Shown one piece after another: positions 25,606 through 32,996 of a DNA stretch of 64,000 nt; the first letter of the stretch is position 1; every line of letters starts with the position of its first letter. The translations under genes and the position numbers were made by a program. The notes beneath the pieces were generated by a model, which did no database searches, was not told the origin of the DNA, and saw only the letters and a list, made by a program, of their open reading frames with translations. Origin of the DNA: CAVSNH01 sp963729275 (GTDB lineage: Bacteria; Actinomycetota; Acidimicrobiia; Acidimicrobiales; RAAP-2). The stretch is from assembly GCA_963729275.1 (NCBI GenBank), contig CAVSNH010000013.1:1054001-1118000 (forward strand), given 5' to 3'.

Positions 25606-27192
25606 TTAGCCCGGACTCGGATCGTCCGGCGATCGGGCCGACGTAGTTTCTGCACCCGCACCAGCCATCGAGAGTGCTCCCACCCGTTCGGCCAGCGTTT
25701 CGACGGGATAGGCCTCCTCGTCGTGGATGGCGACGTCGCCCACCTCGAGGATCTCGTCCTTGTAGCGATTACCACGCAGGACCAACCCGATGAGCTTCAT
25801 CAATATGAACGTTATGAGCGCCGACCAGATTATGACGAAGATGGCGGCTCGGAACTGTTCCCACAGTTGGTGGAAGGACCCCGTGTACATCAGGCCGCTC
25901 ACCGAGAAAGGCGTGCAACTGTGGGTGGTGGAGAGGTAGGTGGCGTTCGGCGTATTCACGACCTGCCCGGCCGAGTTCAGCGTGCCGCATCCGTACTCGA
26001 CCATGTTCGGGTCGGCGAACACGCCGAGGAACAGGCCACCGAAGAAGCCGGCGATGCCGTGGGTGTAGACGACGCCGAGAGCGTCATCCACCTTGGAGAA
26101 CGGCCGCACCTTGACCAGGTAGTTCCACGCAAACCAGACGATGATGGTGTCGAACGCCCCGACCATGATGGCACCCCAGCCGTTGACCCAACCGGCGCAA
26201 GGGGTGATGCCGACCAGGCCCACGATCATGCCGTTCACCCCGCCCAAGAAGGTCGGTTTCTTCGACTTGGAGAGCACCGCATCCATGGCCATCCAGGTGA
26301 TGATGCCGCAGGCAGTGGCGATGTTGGTGTTGACCACGGCGGCCGACATGTCGACACCGGCGTAGTAGGGGTCACCACCGTTGAACCCGTTCCAACCCAA
26401 CCACAGGATGCCGGCACCGACGGCGGCAATGAGGAGGTTGTTGGGCACGAAGTGTTGTCGGTCCCGCGCCAGCCGGGGCCCGAGGACCCAGGCAGCGACG
26501 AAGCCCGACACGCCGGCCGACATGTGGATGACGAACCCACCGGAGAAGTCGAGTGCGCCTTCCTGGGCGAGGTAGCCGCCGCCCCACAGCATGAAGGCGT
26601 CGACGCCGTAGACGAAGGTCGACCACAGCGGGCAGAGGATGCACCAGGCCAGGAACTTGATACGGCCGAGCACGCTCCCGATGAAGAGAAGGGGGGTGAT
26701 GGCCGCGAAGACGAACTGGAAGTAGAGGAGCGAGTCAGTCGGGAAGTGGAAGGGGATGGCGGTGTTGGCCGCCGACACCGCCTGGCCCTGCTCGTTGAAG
26801 GCGTTGGTGACCTGGCCCGGTTTCCCGACGAAGTTTTCAAAGAAGTGTTTGAAGAACCCCCCGGTCGTCGGTTTCAGGTTCGCCGCGCATTGGGTTCCGC
26901 CCCCGACCCAGGTTTGACATCCGTTATGGACACCACCTCCTAGTGAGGTGGAGCCGAAGCCCATCTTGTAGCTCCACAGCACCCAGGCGATGAGGACCAA
27001 GGCGAACCCGGCGAACATCATGGCCAGCACGTTCACTGCCCACTTCTTGGGCACGACCGCCGCGTAGAGGACCGCGAGACCGGGGATGCTCTGAAGGGCG
27101 ACAAACGTGGCGGCAGCGATCTGCCAGGTGTTGTCGCCCGTGTTCAGCCAACTGGGATACGGGACGGGAACTGCTCCCAAAAGCAGGTGCAC
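25606..27192 (-). CDS. amt: Ammonium transporter Amt
   Basis: This trimeric membrane channel takes up ammonium. Its 528 residues are more than the usual 400-450. The pore His pair is visible (His223 in FVIHMSAG, His378 in YTHGIAGF), with about 11 helices. The extra length lies in two non-membrane insertions: residues 80-150 (Cys92, Cys102) and 395-430 (Cys402, Cys426). These may be extracellular loops with disulphides. The C-terminal tail extends past the last helix and is charged. The start is GTG 27192. It forms an operon with glnK. Confidence 0.94.
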   Translation of the reverse strand: MHLLLGAVPVPYPSWLNTGDNTWQIAAATFVALQSIPGLAVLYAAVVPKKWAVNVLAMMFAGFALVLIAWVLWSYKMGFGSTSLGGGVHNGCQTWVGGGTQCAANLKPTTGGFFKHFFENFVGKPGQVTNAFNEQGQAVSAANTAIPFHFPTDSLLYFQFVFAAITPLLFIGSVLGRIKFLAWCILCPLWSTFVYGVDAFMLWGGGYLAQEGALDFSGGFVIHMSAGVSGFVAAWVLGPRLARDRQHFVPNNLLIAAVGAGILWLGWNGFNGGDPYYAGVDMSAAVVNTNIATACGIITWMAMDAVLSKSKKPTFLGGVNGMIVGLVGITPCAGWVNGWGAIMVGAFDTIIVWFAWNYLVKVRPFSKVDDALGVVYTHGIAGFFGGLFLGVFADPNMVEYGCGTLNSAGQVVNTPNATYLSTTHSCTPFSVSGLMYTGSFHQLWEQFRAAIFVIIWSALITFILMKLIGLVLRGNRYKDEILEVGDVAIHDEEAYPVETLAERVGALSMAGAGAETTSARSPDDPSPG

Positions 27193-27206
27193 GGCTCGAG
27201 CACTCC

Positions 27207-27230
27207 TCTCCTGCGCTCAGGCGCAGGAGA
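27207..27230 (-). promoter_or_regulatory. Perfect hairpin next to the amt ribosome-binding site
   Basis: TCTCCTGCGC/GCGCAGGAGA (27207-27216 and 27221-27230) form a 10-bp stem with a TCAG loop. In the minus-strand transcript the second arm reads GCGCAGGAGA and is immediately followed by GGAG, 10 nt before the GTG start. The stem may modulate access to the ribosome site. Confidence 0.5.
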
Positions 27231-27340
27231 ACGGCTTGGATCGGCCGCACACCTAACGCCGCGTATGCCAAGGCCGCAGCAGCGCCTCCGCCCTGGCACC
27301 GCTAACAATGCAAGGCGAGCATTACGTCAGGATCACGCCA

Positions 27341-27389
27341 GTGTTACCAACGCGTGAACTGGCCGCACCGTGTTACCAACGCGTTAACT
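27341..27389. repeat. Two 20-bp direct repeats upstream of amt
   Basis: GTGTTACCAACGCGTKAACT occurs at 27341-27360 and 27370-27389, 29 bp apart, with one difference (K = G or T). Each contains GTTAC and a GTKAAC half-site. They lie about 150-200 bp upstream of the amt GTG start. They could be binding sites for a nitrogen regulator, but the match to the GlnR consensus is poor. Nothing else is seen between 27231 and 27508. Confidence 0.6.
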
Positions 27390-27508
27390 CGTGTACCACT
27401 GCGAGCATCCCTGGCTACGATCTGCCAATTACTCCAGGCATCAGCAACTCGGCCGCTCAGCCGGCCCCGAGAGACGACACGCTCGACGACTCTGGCCAGC
27501 CGCTCACG

Positions 27509-28045
27509 ACGTTGCGCGGTGCGAGCGTCGAGGTCGATCCTCGACGGGCCGCTCGTGTGGCCGTCGCCCTGTGCGTGGTTGCTCTGGCCGTTGTCGCCGT
27601 CAGCCTCTCCGTGGCCGGAGTGGACAAGAACGCGGAGATCACCGGTCTTCGGCAGCAAGGAACGCCGGTCGAGGTAACGGTGACGCGATGCTTCGGTCTG
27701 CTGGGGGGCAGTGGTAGCAACGGCGTCGGAAACCGTTGCCTCGGGACCTTCGTCCTCGACGGAATGCGGTATCACGGCACCATTCCCGGGAACGCACTGT
27801 GGGCTCCAGGTACGACGATCCGATTGGTCACCATCAAGGGTGACCCCGGGCTGCTGGCAACCAACCACCAGGTGGCCAGCGAGCACGCGTCGTGGAGGGT
27901 GTTCATTCTCCCGACGATGCTCTTCGTCGTGGCGACGGCCCTCGTGATCGCCATCATTGTCCGGCGCCGGCGACGCCCGGAAGCCGTCGGCTTAGTCGGC
28001 AGTCCGCCCGTTGGGGAGCTTCGGGGGCAGCCGCTTCCGGGATGA
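27509..28045 (+). CDS. Two-helix membrane protein of unknown function
   Basis: From TTG 27509 the product has 178 residues. It has a membrane helix near the N-terminus (ARVAVALCVVALAVVAVSL), an external middle region with two Cys (TRCFGLLGGSGSN, GNRCLGTF) and a second helix (VFILPTMLFVVATALVIAII) followed by Arg-rich residues. This layout (VDKNAEITGLRQQGTPVEVTVT, cited in part) is shared with small actinobacterial membrane proteins. An ATG at 27308 is in frame but would place the 20-bp repeats inside the gene, so it was not chosen. The start is uncertain. It overlaps the next gene's 3' end by 54 bp. Confidence 0.6.
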   Translation, partial: TLRGASVEVDPRRAARVAVALCVVALAVVAVSLSVAGVDKNAEITGLRQQGTPVEVTVTRCFGLLGGSGSNGVGNRCLGTFVLDGMRYHGTIPGNALWAPGTTIRLVTIKGDPGLLATNHQVASEHASWRVFILPTMLFVVATALVIAIIVRRRRRPEAVGLVGSPPVGELRGQPLPG

Positions 28046-28726
28046 GGAAGGGGGTGTGTACCGGTCCGACGGCGGCGGTGTGAAACGCTTGTTCGGGCTG
28101 GTCAGACCGCTTTTCTCTGCCGGTCCGCCGAGGGTGGATTCCTTCAGGTTGCGGTGGAGGCGGTAGGCCCGCACCAGGTACCAGGCGCCAACCATGACAA
28201 AGGGCACCCCGAAACCCAAGTAGCCGGAATTGAAGATGGACAACCCGTACATGGCGGTCACGACCCCGAGCGGGAGTCGCTTGCGCCACATCGCCATGGC
28301 CGTGATCCCGAACGACAGGATGATGAGGGTCCAGAACAGCGGCTCATAGGTGGACGGGTTCACGTGCAACCTGTCGATTGCCCCATTGGCGAAGCGAGCG
28401 GGCGGATCGCTGGCCACTTTCAAGTGGACGATGAAGAAGGTGATGATCGTGGCCACCGGCCCGGCCAACAACCCGATGGCCCGTTCCTTGTCGTTGAGCT
28501 GCTTGGCCTCGACCTCGAGCTCCTCGCCCGAGAGCTCGTACGCACCCCGGGACCGAGAAGCCTTGTCGGGGTCCTCCGGCCTCAGGACGGCGGCGTTCAG
28601 CCGGTCCACGAGGCGGGGCTTCGGCTGACCGCTGTTCGTGGAGCGCGGCATACGCAAGCGGTTCCACGCGCTCACCTTGGGCGGCGTGTCACTCCCGGAA
28701 CCCTCGGGGTCGACGGCGGCAGGCAT
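27992..28726 (-). CDS. Membrane protein of unknown function
   Basis: The product is 244 residues. A charged N-terminal part (1-85, with ELSGEELEVEAKQLNDKERA) precedes about four membrane segments (roughly 85-105, 128-146, 150-170, 170-188). A Ser/Pro/Arg-rich cytoplasmic tail follows. No catalytic motif is recognised. It is convergent with the 27509 gene, sharing 54 bp. Confidence 0.7.
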   Translation of the reverse strand: MPAAVDPEGSGSDTPPKVSAWNRLRMPRSTNSGQPKPRLVDRLNAAVLRPEDPDKASRSRGAYELSGEELEVEAKQLNDKERAIGLLAGPVATIITFFIVHLKVASDPPARFANGAIDRLHVNPSTYEPLFWTLIILSFGITAMAMWRKRLPLGVVTAMYGLSIFNSGYLGFGVPFVMVGAWYLVRAYRLHRNLKESTLGGPAEKSGLTSPNKRFTPPPSDRYTPPSSSRKRLPPKLPNGRTAD

Positions 28727-29049
28727 CGACGAAGGCTAGCGCGGCGTTCGATCGACCATCGTCGGCCGTCCCCCGTCACGCCGGCCCAGGCCTTCAATCG
28801 AGACGTGGAGCCCCACCCATTGGTGTCGACACGCTCCTCCTCGAGCCGAGCGCACCGGGGTCTCCTGCTCTCGTGGCGGACCGGCCCGCCGAGCGCGGCG
28901 CGCTTGCCACCGACCTCGCCGCTCCGCTCCCCGATGCCTGGGCTGCCGCCGGCCAGGCATCCGCATTCGGGAGCCGAGCAGGGCAGGTGCGAAGCCGCCG
29001 TGTTACACGAGCTCTGCCCCGATCGGAGTCGGGACTCGGGTCGAGCACC
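28727..29049. other. 323-bp gap with no supported feature
   Basis: Open frames cross this gap on both strands but none has recognisable protein features or a ribosome site. No terminator or tRNA was seen. It is downstream of the 29050-32409 operon, and the 27992 gene must have its promoter near the left end. Confidence 0.5.
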
Positions 29050-29457
29050 TCACCCTTCTGCCTCGGTGTCGATGCGCTGGATCGAGCGATAGTAGGCCTG
29101 CTCCAGCGCCGACGCTCTGGGCCAACCCGCGTAGTAGGCGAAATGCAGGATGAACTCCTGCATCTCCTCTCGGGAGATGTCGCCGCTGGCGAGGGCGGCA
29201 TAGACATGTTGTTCGATCGGGGTGTCGACGGCAGCAGCTCCGACACAGGCCAGCGTGACCCACCGTCGATCGCGTCGTGACAACCCGGATCGATCCCACA
29301 GTTCGCCGAACACCGAGTCGACGACACCCCGATCGAGATAGGGCGTCATCGGCGGGGGCGCATCCGACACCATCACCTCGCGATAGCGACGCCGGCCCGT
29401 CGCCGTGCGGGCTTCAGCAAGCTCACGCTGCACGCGCTCGTCGTCCTTCTCGTTCAC
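29050..29457 (-). CDS. Carboxymuconolactone decarboxylase family protein
   Basis: This 135-residue all-helical protein has the CMD pattern: ELWDRSGLSRRDRRWVTLACVGA (cited in part), a central EQHVYAALASGDISREEMQEF and HFAYYAGWPRAS. The AhpD-type CxxC pair is absent, so peroxidase-type redox activity is unlikely. Members act as decarboxylases or as unknown partners in aromatic or steroid breakdown. The GTG at 29457 overlaps the SDR stop by 4 bp, making this the last gene of the operon. Confidence 0.85.
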   Translation of the reverse strand: MNEKDDERVQRELAEARTATGRRRYREVMVSDAPPPMTPYLDRGVVDSVFGELWDRSGLSRRDRRWVTLACVGAAAVDTPIEQHVYAALASGDISREEMQEFILHFAYYAGWPRASALEQAYYRSIQRIDTEAEG

Positions 29458-30332
29458 TCCTCCTCCCCTTGGCCAAATGTCATCTCGCCGGACAACTGGT
29501 GGTTCATCGCCGCCACCAGACCCCCGTCGACACGGACGTCGCAGCCCGAGATGAAGGCGGCCCCCTCCGAGCACAAGAAGGCCACCACGTGTGCGATGTC
29601 GTCGGTGAGACCCGGAAGCACGACGTCGGCACCCGCCCGTCCCTGGCCCACCGGCGTGATGGCGGCCATCCACTTCTTGATCTCGTTCTTCTCCAGCTCG
29701 AGCCGCCCCATGCCCGTGTCGATGAGTCCGGGAGACACCGACACGACCCGGCCACCCCGCTCACCCCAGGTCAGGGCGGCTCGTTCACAGCACCGGACGA
29801 CCGCACGCTTGGCCAGCCGATAGGTCGCACCCGAGTCGGGCTCGTCTCCCGCCAGGGTGCAGAACCGGGCGCCGAAATCGGCAGCCAGGGGCTCCTCGCA
29901 CAGCGCGTCCATGGCGTGATCGAACGAGCCGATATGGCCCGACATCGAGGCCAGGCACACCGCCACACTCCCCGGCACGACAACCGGCAGAAACGAATCG
30001 AGCAGCAGCTGGACGGCGGCGAGATCGACGCGCAGGATCTCACGCCAGCCGGCCATCGCCGGAGACAGACCCGCCGTGTGCACGAGGGCACGCAGGTGGC
30101 CAAGCGAATCGACTCTTCCGGCGAGTTCTTGCACAAATCGGCCCTCACCGATGTCGCCAGGTATGGCGTCGGCCTTGACCGACGTCTCCCGTTCGACGCG
30201 CTCGGCGACTGCCTCGAGGCGCGGTTCGTCGATGTCGGTGAGCAGGATCATCTCGCTGCCCGAGGCCACCGCCAGCGCGCACGCCGCGCCCATGTCGCCG
30301 GCGGCGCCCGTCACCACGGAGACAGTGGTCAT
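29454..30332 (-). CDS. Short-chain dehydrogenase/reductase
   Basis: This 292-residue NAD(P)-dependent SDR has cofactor motif TGAAGDMG (8-15), an acidic residue after the second strand (TDID) suggesting NAD(H), catalytic Tyr171/Lys175 in YRLAKRA, and VSPGLIDTGMG. The stop overlaps the CMD-family start and the start overlaps the PhyH stop, both by 4 bp. The substrate is not known. Confidence 0.88.
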   Translation of the reverse strand: MTTVSVVTGAAGDMGAACALAVASGSEMILLTDIDEPRLEAVAERVERETSVKADAIPGDIGEGRFVQELAGRVDSLGHLRALVHTAGLSPAMAGWREILRVDLAAVQLLLDSFLPVVVPGSVAVCLASMSGHIGSFDHAMDALCEEPLAADFGARFCTLAGDEPDSGATYRLAKRAVVRCCERAALTWGERGGRVVSVSPGLIDTGMGRLELEKNEIKKWMAAITPVGQGRAGADVVLPGLTDDIAHVVAFLCSEGAAFISGCDVRVDGGLVAAMNHQLSGEMTFGQGEEE

Positions 30333-31576
30333 GCCACGATCTCTGATCCCAGCCGCTGACTCCGATTCGGATCGCCGATCGCGGCGCGTTGGCGGCGCAA
30401 CGCCGGCTGGGCCTCCTCGGCGTGAGCGTCCCCCGGACGAGGTGGGAGTGCGAAGCCGCTGTAGGCCACTCGTCGCTCCTGGCTCCTGGGATGAGTGGAA
30501 CGGTGCAACGTGCAGGACAGGTGCACCGTGAGGTCACCGCGGTCGGCGTTCAGTCTGACCACGGGCAGGTCGAGCGTGTCTTCGATCTGCGCCCGGGCGA
30601 TGTTGGCCCGGTGGGAGCCGGCCATGACGTCCAGGCCGCCATGGGCCTCGTCCACGGGTGTGAGGCAAACGCCGATGGTGAGCCCTGAGCAGAACATGGA
30701 GTGCCCGCCTCGATCACAGTCCTTGTGCCAAGGCAGGCACGCCAGTCCTTCGACGGAGTCAACTCGCTTCAGGAGCCCTTCGGCCGTCACGTCGGCGAAG
30801 TGCTCACCGAAGGGATCTCCCGGCCGGTGACCGTCTCCCAGCAGGTCGCCGATGGCGGTGTACCGGTCATCGGCGACAAGCGCCCGCAGAGCCGGCGATT
30901 TCTCCGCGAAGTCGAGAATGCGACACGGGTATCTCTCGCCGGTGGCGGTTGCCGCCCACCAGGACGACCCGTCCTCGGGTCTGGCGGCATCGATGGCGCG
31001 CAAGAGGTCGGCGTCCACTGCGTCGATCTCCCTCTCGGAGAACACGCTGGTGAGGAGGAGGAAGCCGGCCTCGGCGAGAAAGTGCGCGGCCTCCGCTCTC
31101 CGCTCACCGGCTTTGAACTGCTGGTCAAGTCGAAGTGGCGATCCGTCCAGCGCACGCAGACGCATGTCGCCCGGCTGGTACACCGGGCGGTCGTCGAGGA
31201 CGGAGCGCAACACCGGATCCCAGGCGCAGAAGGCGCCGCTCGAGGCGGCGTCACCGTCGACCCTGTCGCCGATGACGAGACCCAGCGCGGTGCGGCGTTC
31301 ACAGATGAGGTCGGCAAAGGCAGCGCGGTTCAGCGTGACGCAGAGCTCCGTCTCCTTTTCCCCCCGGACGACGTCGATGGTGTTCGTTCCGGGCCGAAGC
31401 GTCCACACGTCGTCGTCCACCCGGATCGAAATTTGGCCAAGGCCGAGGCGGGCGGCGTCGGCTGCAGCACGGACACCATGACGGGCCACGGCATCGGGCC
31501 ACACGCCATCGAAGAACGACGCGGGATCTGTCGGTCCCACTGCATTCATCGACCGTGATCGCATGTCGATACTCAT
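30329..31576 (-). CDS. Phytanoyl-CoA dioxygenase (PhyH) family protein with N-terminal extension
   Basis: This predicted Fe(II)/2-oxoglutarate oxygenase has 415 residues. The oxygenase part (about 160-380) carries the HxD metal motif His284/Asp286 (PWHKDCDRGG) and a distal His in SCTLHRSTHP, followed by Arg-rich ERRVAYSGF for 2-oxoglutarate. Residues 40-160 (SIRVDDDVWTLRPG, LNRAAFADLICE) look like an SCP2/sterol-binding-type domain, which suggests a lipid-like substrate. It overlaps its operon neighbours by 4 bp on each side. Confidence 0.8.
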   Translation of the reverse strand: MSIDMRSRSMNAVGPTDPASFFDGVWPDAVARHGVRAAADAARLGLGQISIRVDDDVWTLRPGTNTIDVVRGEKETELCVTLNRAAFADLICERRTALGLVIGDRVDGDAASSGAFCAWDPVLRSVLDDRPVYQPGDMRLRALDGSPLRLDQQFKAGERRAEAAHFLAEAGFLLLTSVFSEREIDAVDADLLRAIDAARPEDGSSWWAATATGERYPCRILDFAEKSPALRALVADDRYTAIGDLLGDGHRPGDPFGEHFADVTAEGLLKRVDSVEGLACLPWHKDCDRGGHSMFCSGLTIGVCLTPVDEAHGGLDVMAGSHRANIARAQIEDTLDLPVVRLNADRGDLTVHLSCTLHRSTHPRSQERRVAYSGFALPPRPGDAHAEEAQPALRRQRAAIGDPNRSQRLGSEIVA

Positions 31577-32409
31577 GCGGGACCTCCTATCGGAAGCGAG
31601 CGCGGGTATCCAAGCAGCTCGACGAACCGATCCGCCGCCTGCAACAGTACGGCGCGTTGCGGCGCGTCATCCGTCTCATGGGCGAAGAGCCCCACGTCCT
31701 TCGACATGATTGGGCCGACCTGATCGGCGAACACGTCGAACGACCCCATGGCGATGTACACGTCGAGGGCGAAGCTACGGCCGCTGCCGTTCCGCAGCGC
31801 ATCACCGAGGACGCCGGGATCGAGCCCGGCTTCGATGCCCAATACCATGACGTCGTGGGCCAGCGCGAATTGGGCGGCGTTCAACGCGTTGTTGAACAGC
31901 TTCACCCGCAGCCCCGCTCCGAGTTCTCCCAGGTGGAAGACAGGATCTCCATATGTCTCGAGCACAGGGCGGGCCCGGGCCACGGCGTCGAGCTCGCCGC
32001 CGAGATACACGGTCAGCTTGCCGACTGCGGCCGCAGCTCCCCCGCCACTGACCGGCGCGTCGATGACCGAGACGCCCCGGAGCGCGCCCGCATCCGCAAC
32101 CTCGCGGCAGTCTTTGATGGCGATCGTGGAGTGAATAATGAGAACGCTTCCCTCTGCCATCCCGGCGAGCACTCCTTGCGGGCCGAGCGTCACCTCCCGC
32201 ACCGCCTCGCCGTCGGTGACGCAAATTCCGACCACGTCACTCGCCGCTCCGAGTTCCGCAGGGTCGACGGCAAACGTTGCCTTCCCGACGAACTGTTCAA
32301 GCGTGGAGCGGTTCCGTGCCCACAAGGTGGTCGGGACTCGTTGCTCGATGATCCGTTGCGCCATGCCGGCGCCTTGGCTACCCAGCCCGATGAAACCGGC
32401 GGTGACCAT
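31573..32409 (-). CDS. NAD(P)-dependent beta-hydroxyacid dehydrogenase family protein
   Basis: The product is 278 residues. The N-terminal Rossmann motif is GFIGLGSQGAGMA. The substrate segment DAPVSGGGAAA, the catalytic Lys in VKLFNNALN and the DVGLFAHE helix match the 3-hydroxyisobutyrate dehydrogenase and tartronate semialdehyde reductase family. It is the first gene of the four-gene unit ending at 29050. The actual hydroxyacid is unknown. Confidence 0.88.
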   Translation of the reverse strand: MVTAGFIGLGSQGAGMAQRIIEQRVPTTLWARNRSTLEQFVGKATFAVDPAELGAASDVVGICVTDGEAVREVTLGPQGVLAGMAEGSVLIIHSTIAIKDCREVADAGALRGVSVIDAPVSGGGAAAAVGKLTVYLGGELDAVARARPVLETYGDPVFHLGELGAGLRVKLFNNALNAAQFALAHDVMVLGIEAGLDPGVLGDALRNGSGRSFALDVYIAMGSFDVFADQVGPIMSKDVGLFAHETDDAPQRAVLLQAADRFVELLGYPRSLPIGGPA

Positions 32410-32529
32410 CCCAACCCCCTGCGGCGTCGACCTGCCGCCCTACGCTAATCCAGGACATCACAACCGAACCCTGCGACCCGCGTGACCGGGCGATAGCCTG
32501 CGGGCGGCAGATCGACCCAGGAGCTCCGC

Positions 32530-32949
32530 ATGGCCCGCCCCAAAGCCCTCGACCTGAAGTCCATCTGGTTGTTCTCCGGTTGCACGGGATCGGAGCTACG
32601 GCGCATCCGGAGCTCGCTCGACGAGGTTCAGGTACCCAAGGGAAAGGTCTTGGTCGAAGAGGGGCGCATCGGGCTCGAGCTCTTCCTCATCGTGGACGGT
32701 AAGGCCGTCGTCACCAGGAACGGACGGAAGGTGGCCAGCCTCGGCCCCGGCGACTACTTCGGCGAGCTCGCCCTGCTCGACCGGCGACCGCGGTCGGCGT
32801 CGGTCGTCTCCGAGACGGACATGGATCTCTTGGTGCTGTCCCAGCGCCAATTCAACGGGCTCCTCGAATCGGTGCCCACCATCTCCCGCAAGATGCTGGC
32901 GGCCATGGCCAACCGGCTGCGCGAGGCGGACGCCAAGGCCTACGGCTGA
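32530..32949 (+). CDS. Stand-alone cyclic nucleotide-binding domain protein
   Basis: This 139-residue protein consists of a single CRP-type cNMP-binding jelly roll: VPKGKVLVEEGRIGLELFLIVDGKA, then the phosphate cassette GDYFGELALLDRRPRSASV (each cited in part). No helix-turn-helix follows, so it is not a transcription factor by itself. It may act as a small cNMP-responsive adaptor. It is divergent from the 31573 operon and convergent with etfD. Confidence 0.88.
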   Translation: MARPKALDLKSIWLFSGCTGSELRRIRSSLDEVQVPKGKVLVEEGRIGLELFLIVDGKAVVTRNGRKVASLGPGDYFGELALLDRRPRSASVVSETDMDLLVLSQRQFNGLLESVPTISRKMLAAMANRLREADAKAYG

Positions 32950-32996
32950 GTAATCAGCCAGCGGGTGGCTCGGTCGTGGTCACCGTGTCCGCCCGA

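Noticed and set aside
27308..27508. ATG 27308 as the start of the 27509 membrane protein
   Set aside because: No ribosome site, low protein-like quality, and it would make the amt upstream repeats coding.
28873..29280. Plus-strand frame of 135 codons
   Set aside because: It overlaps the CMD family gene antisense and has no recognisable features.
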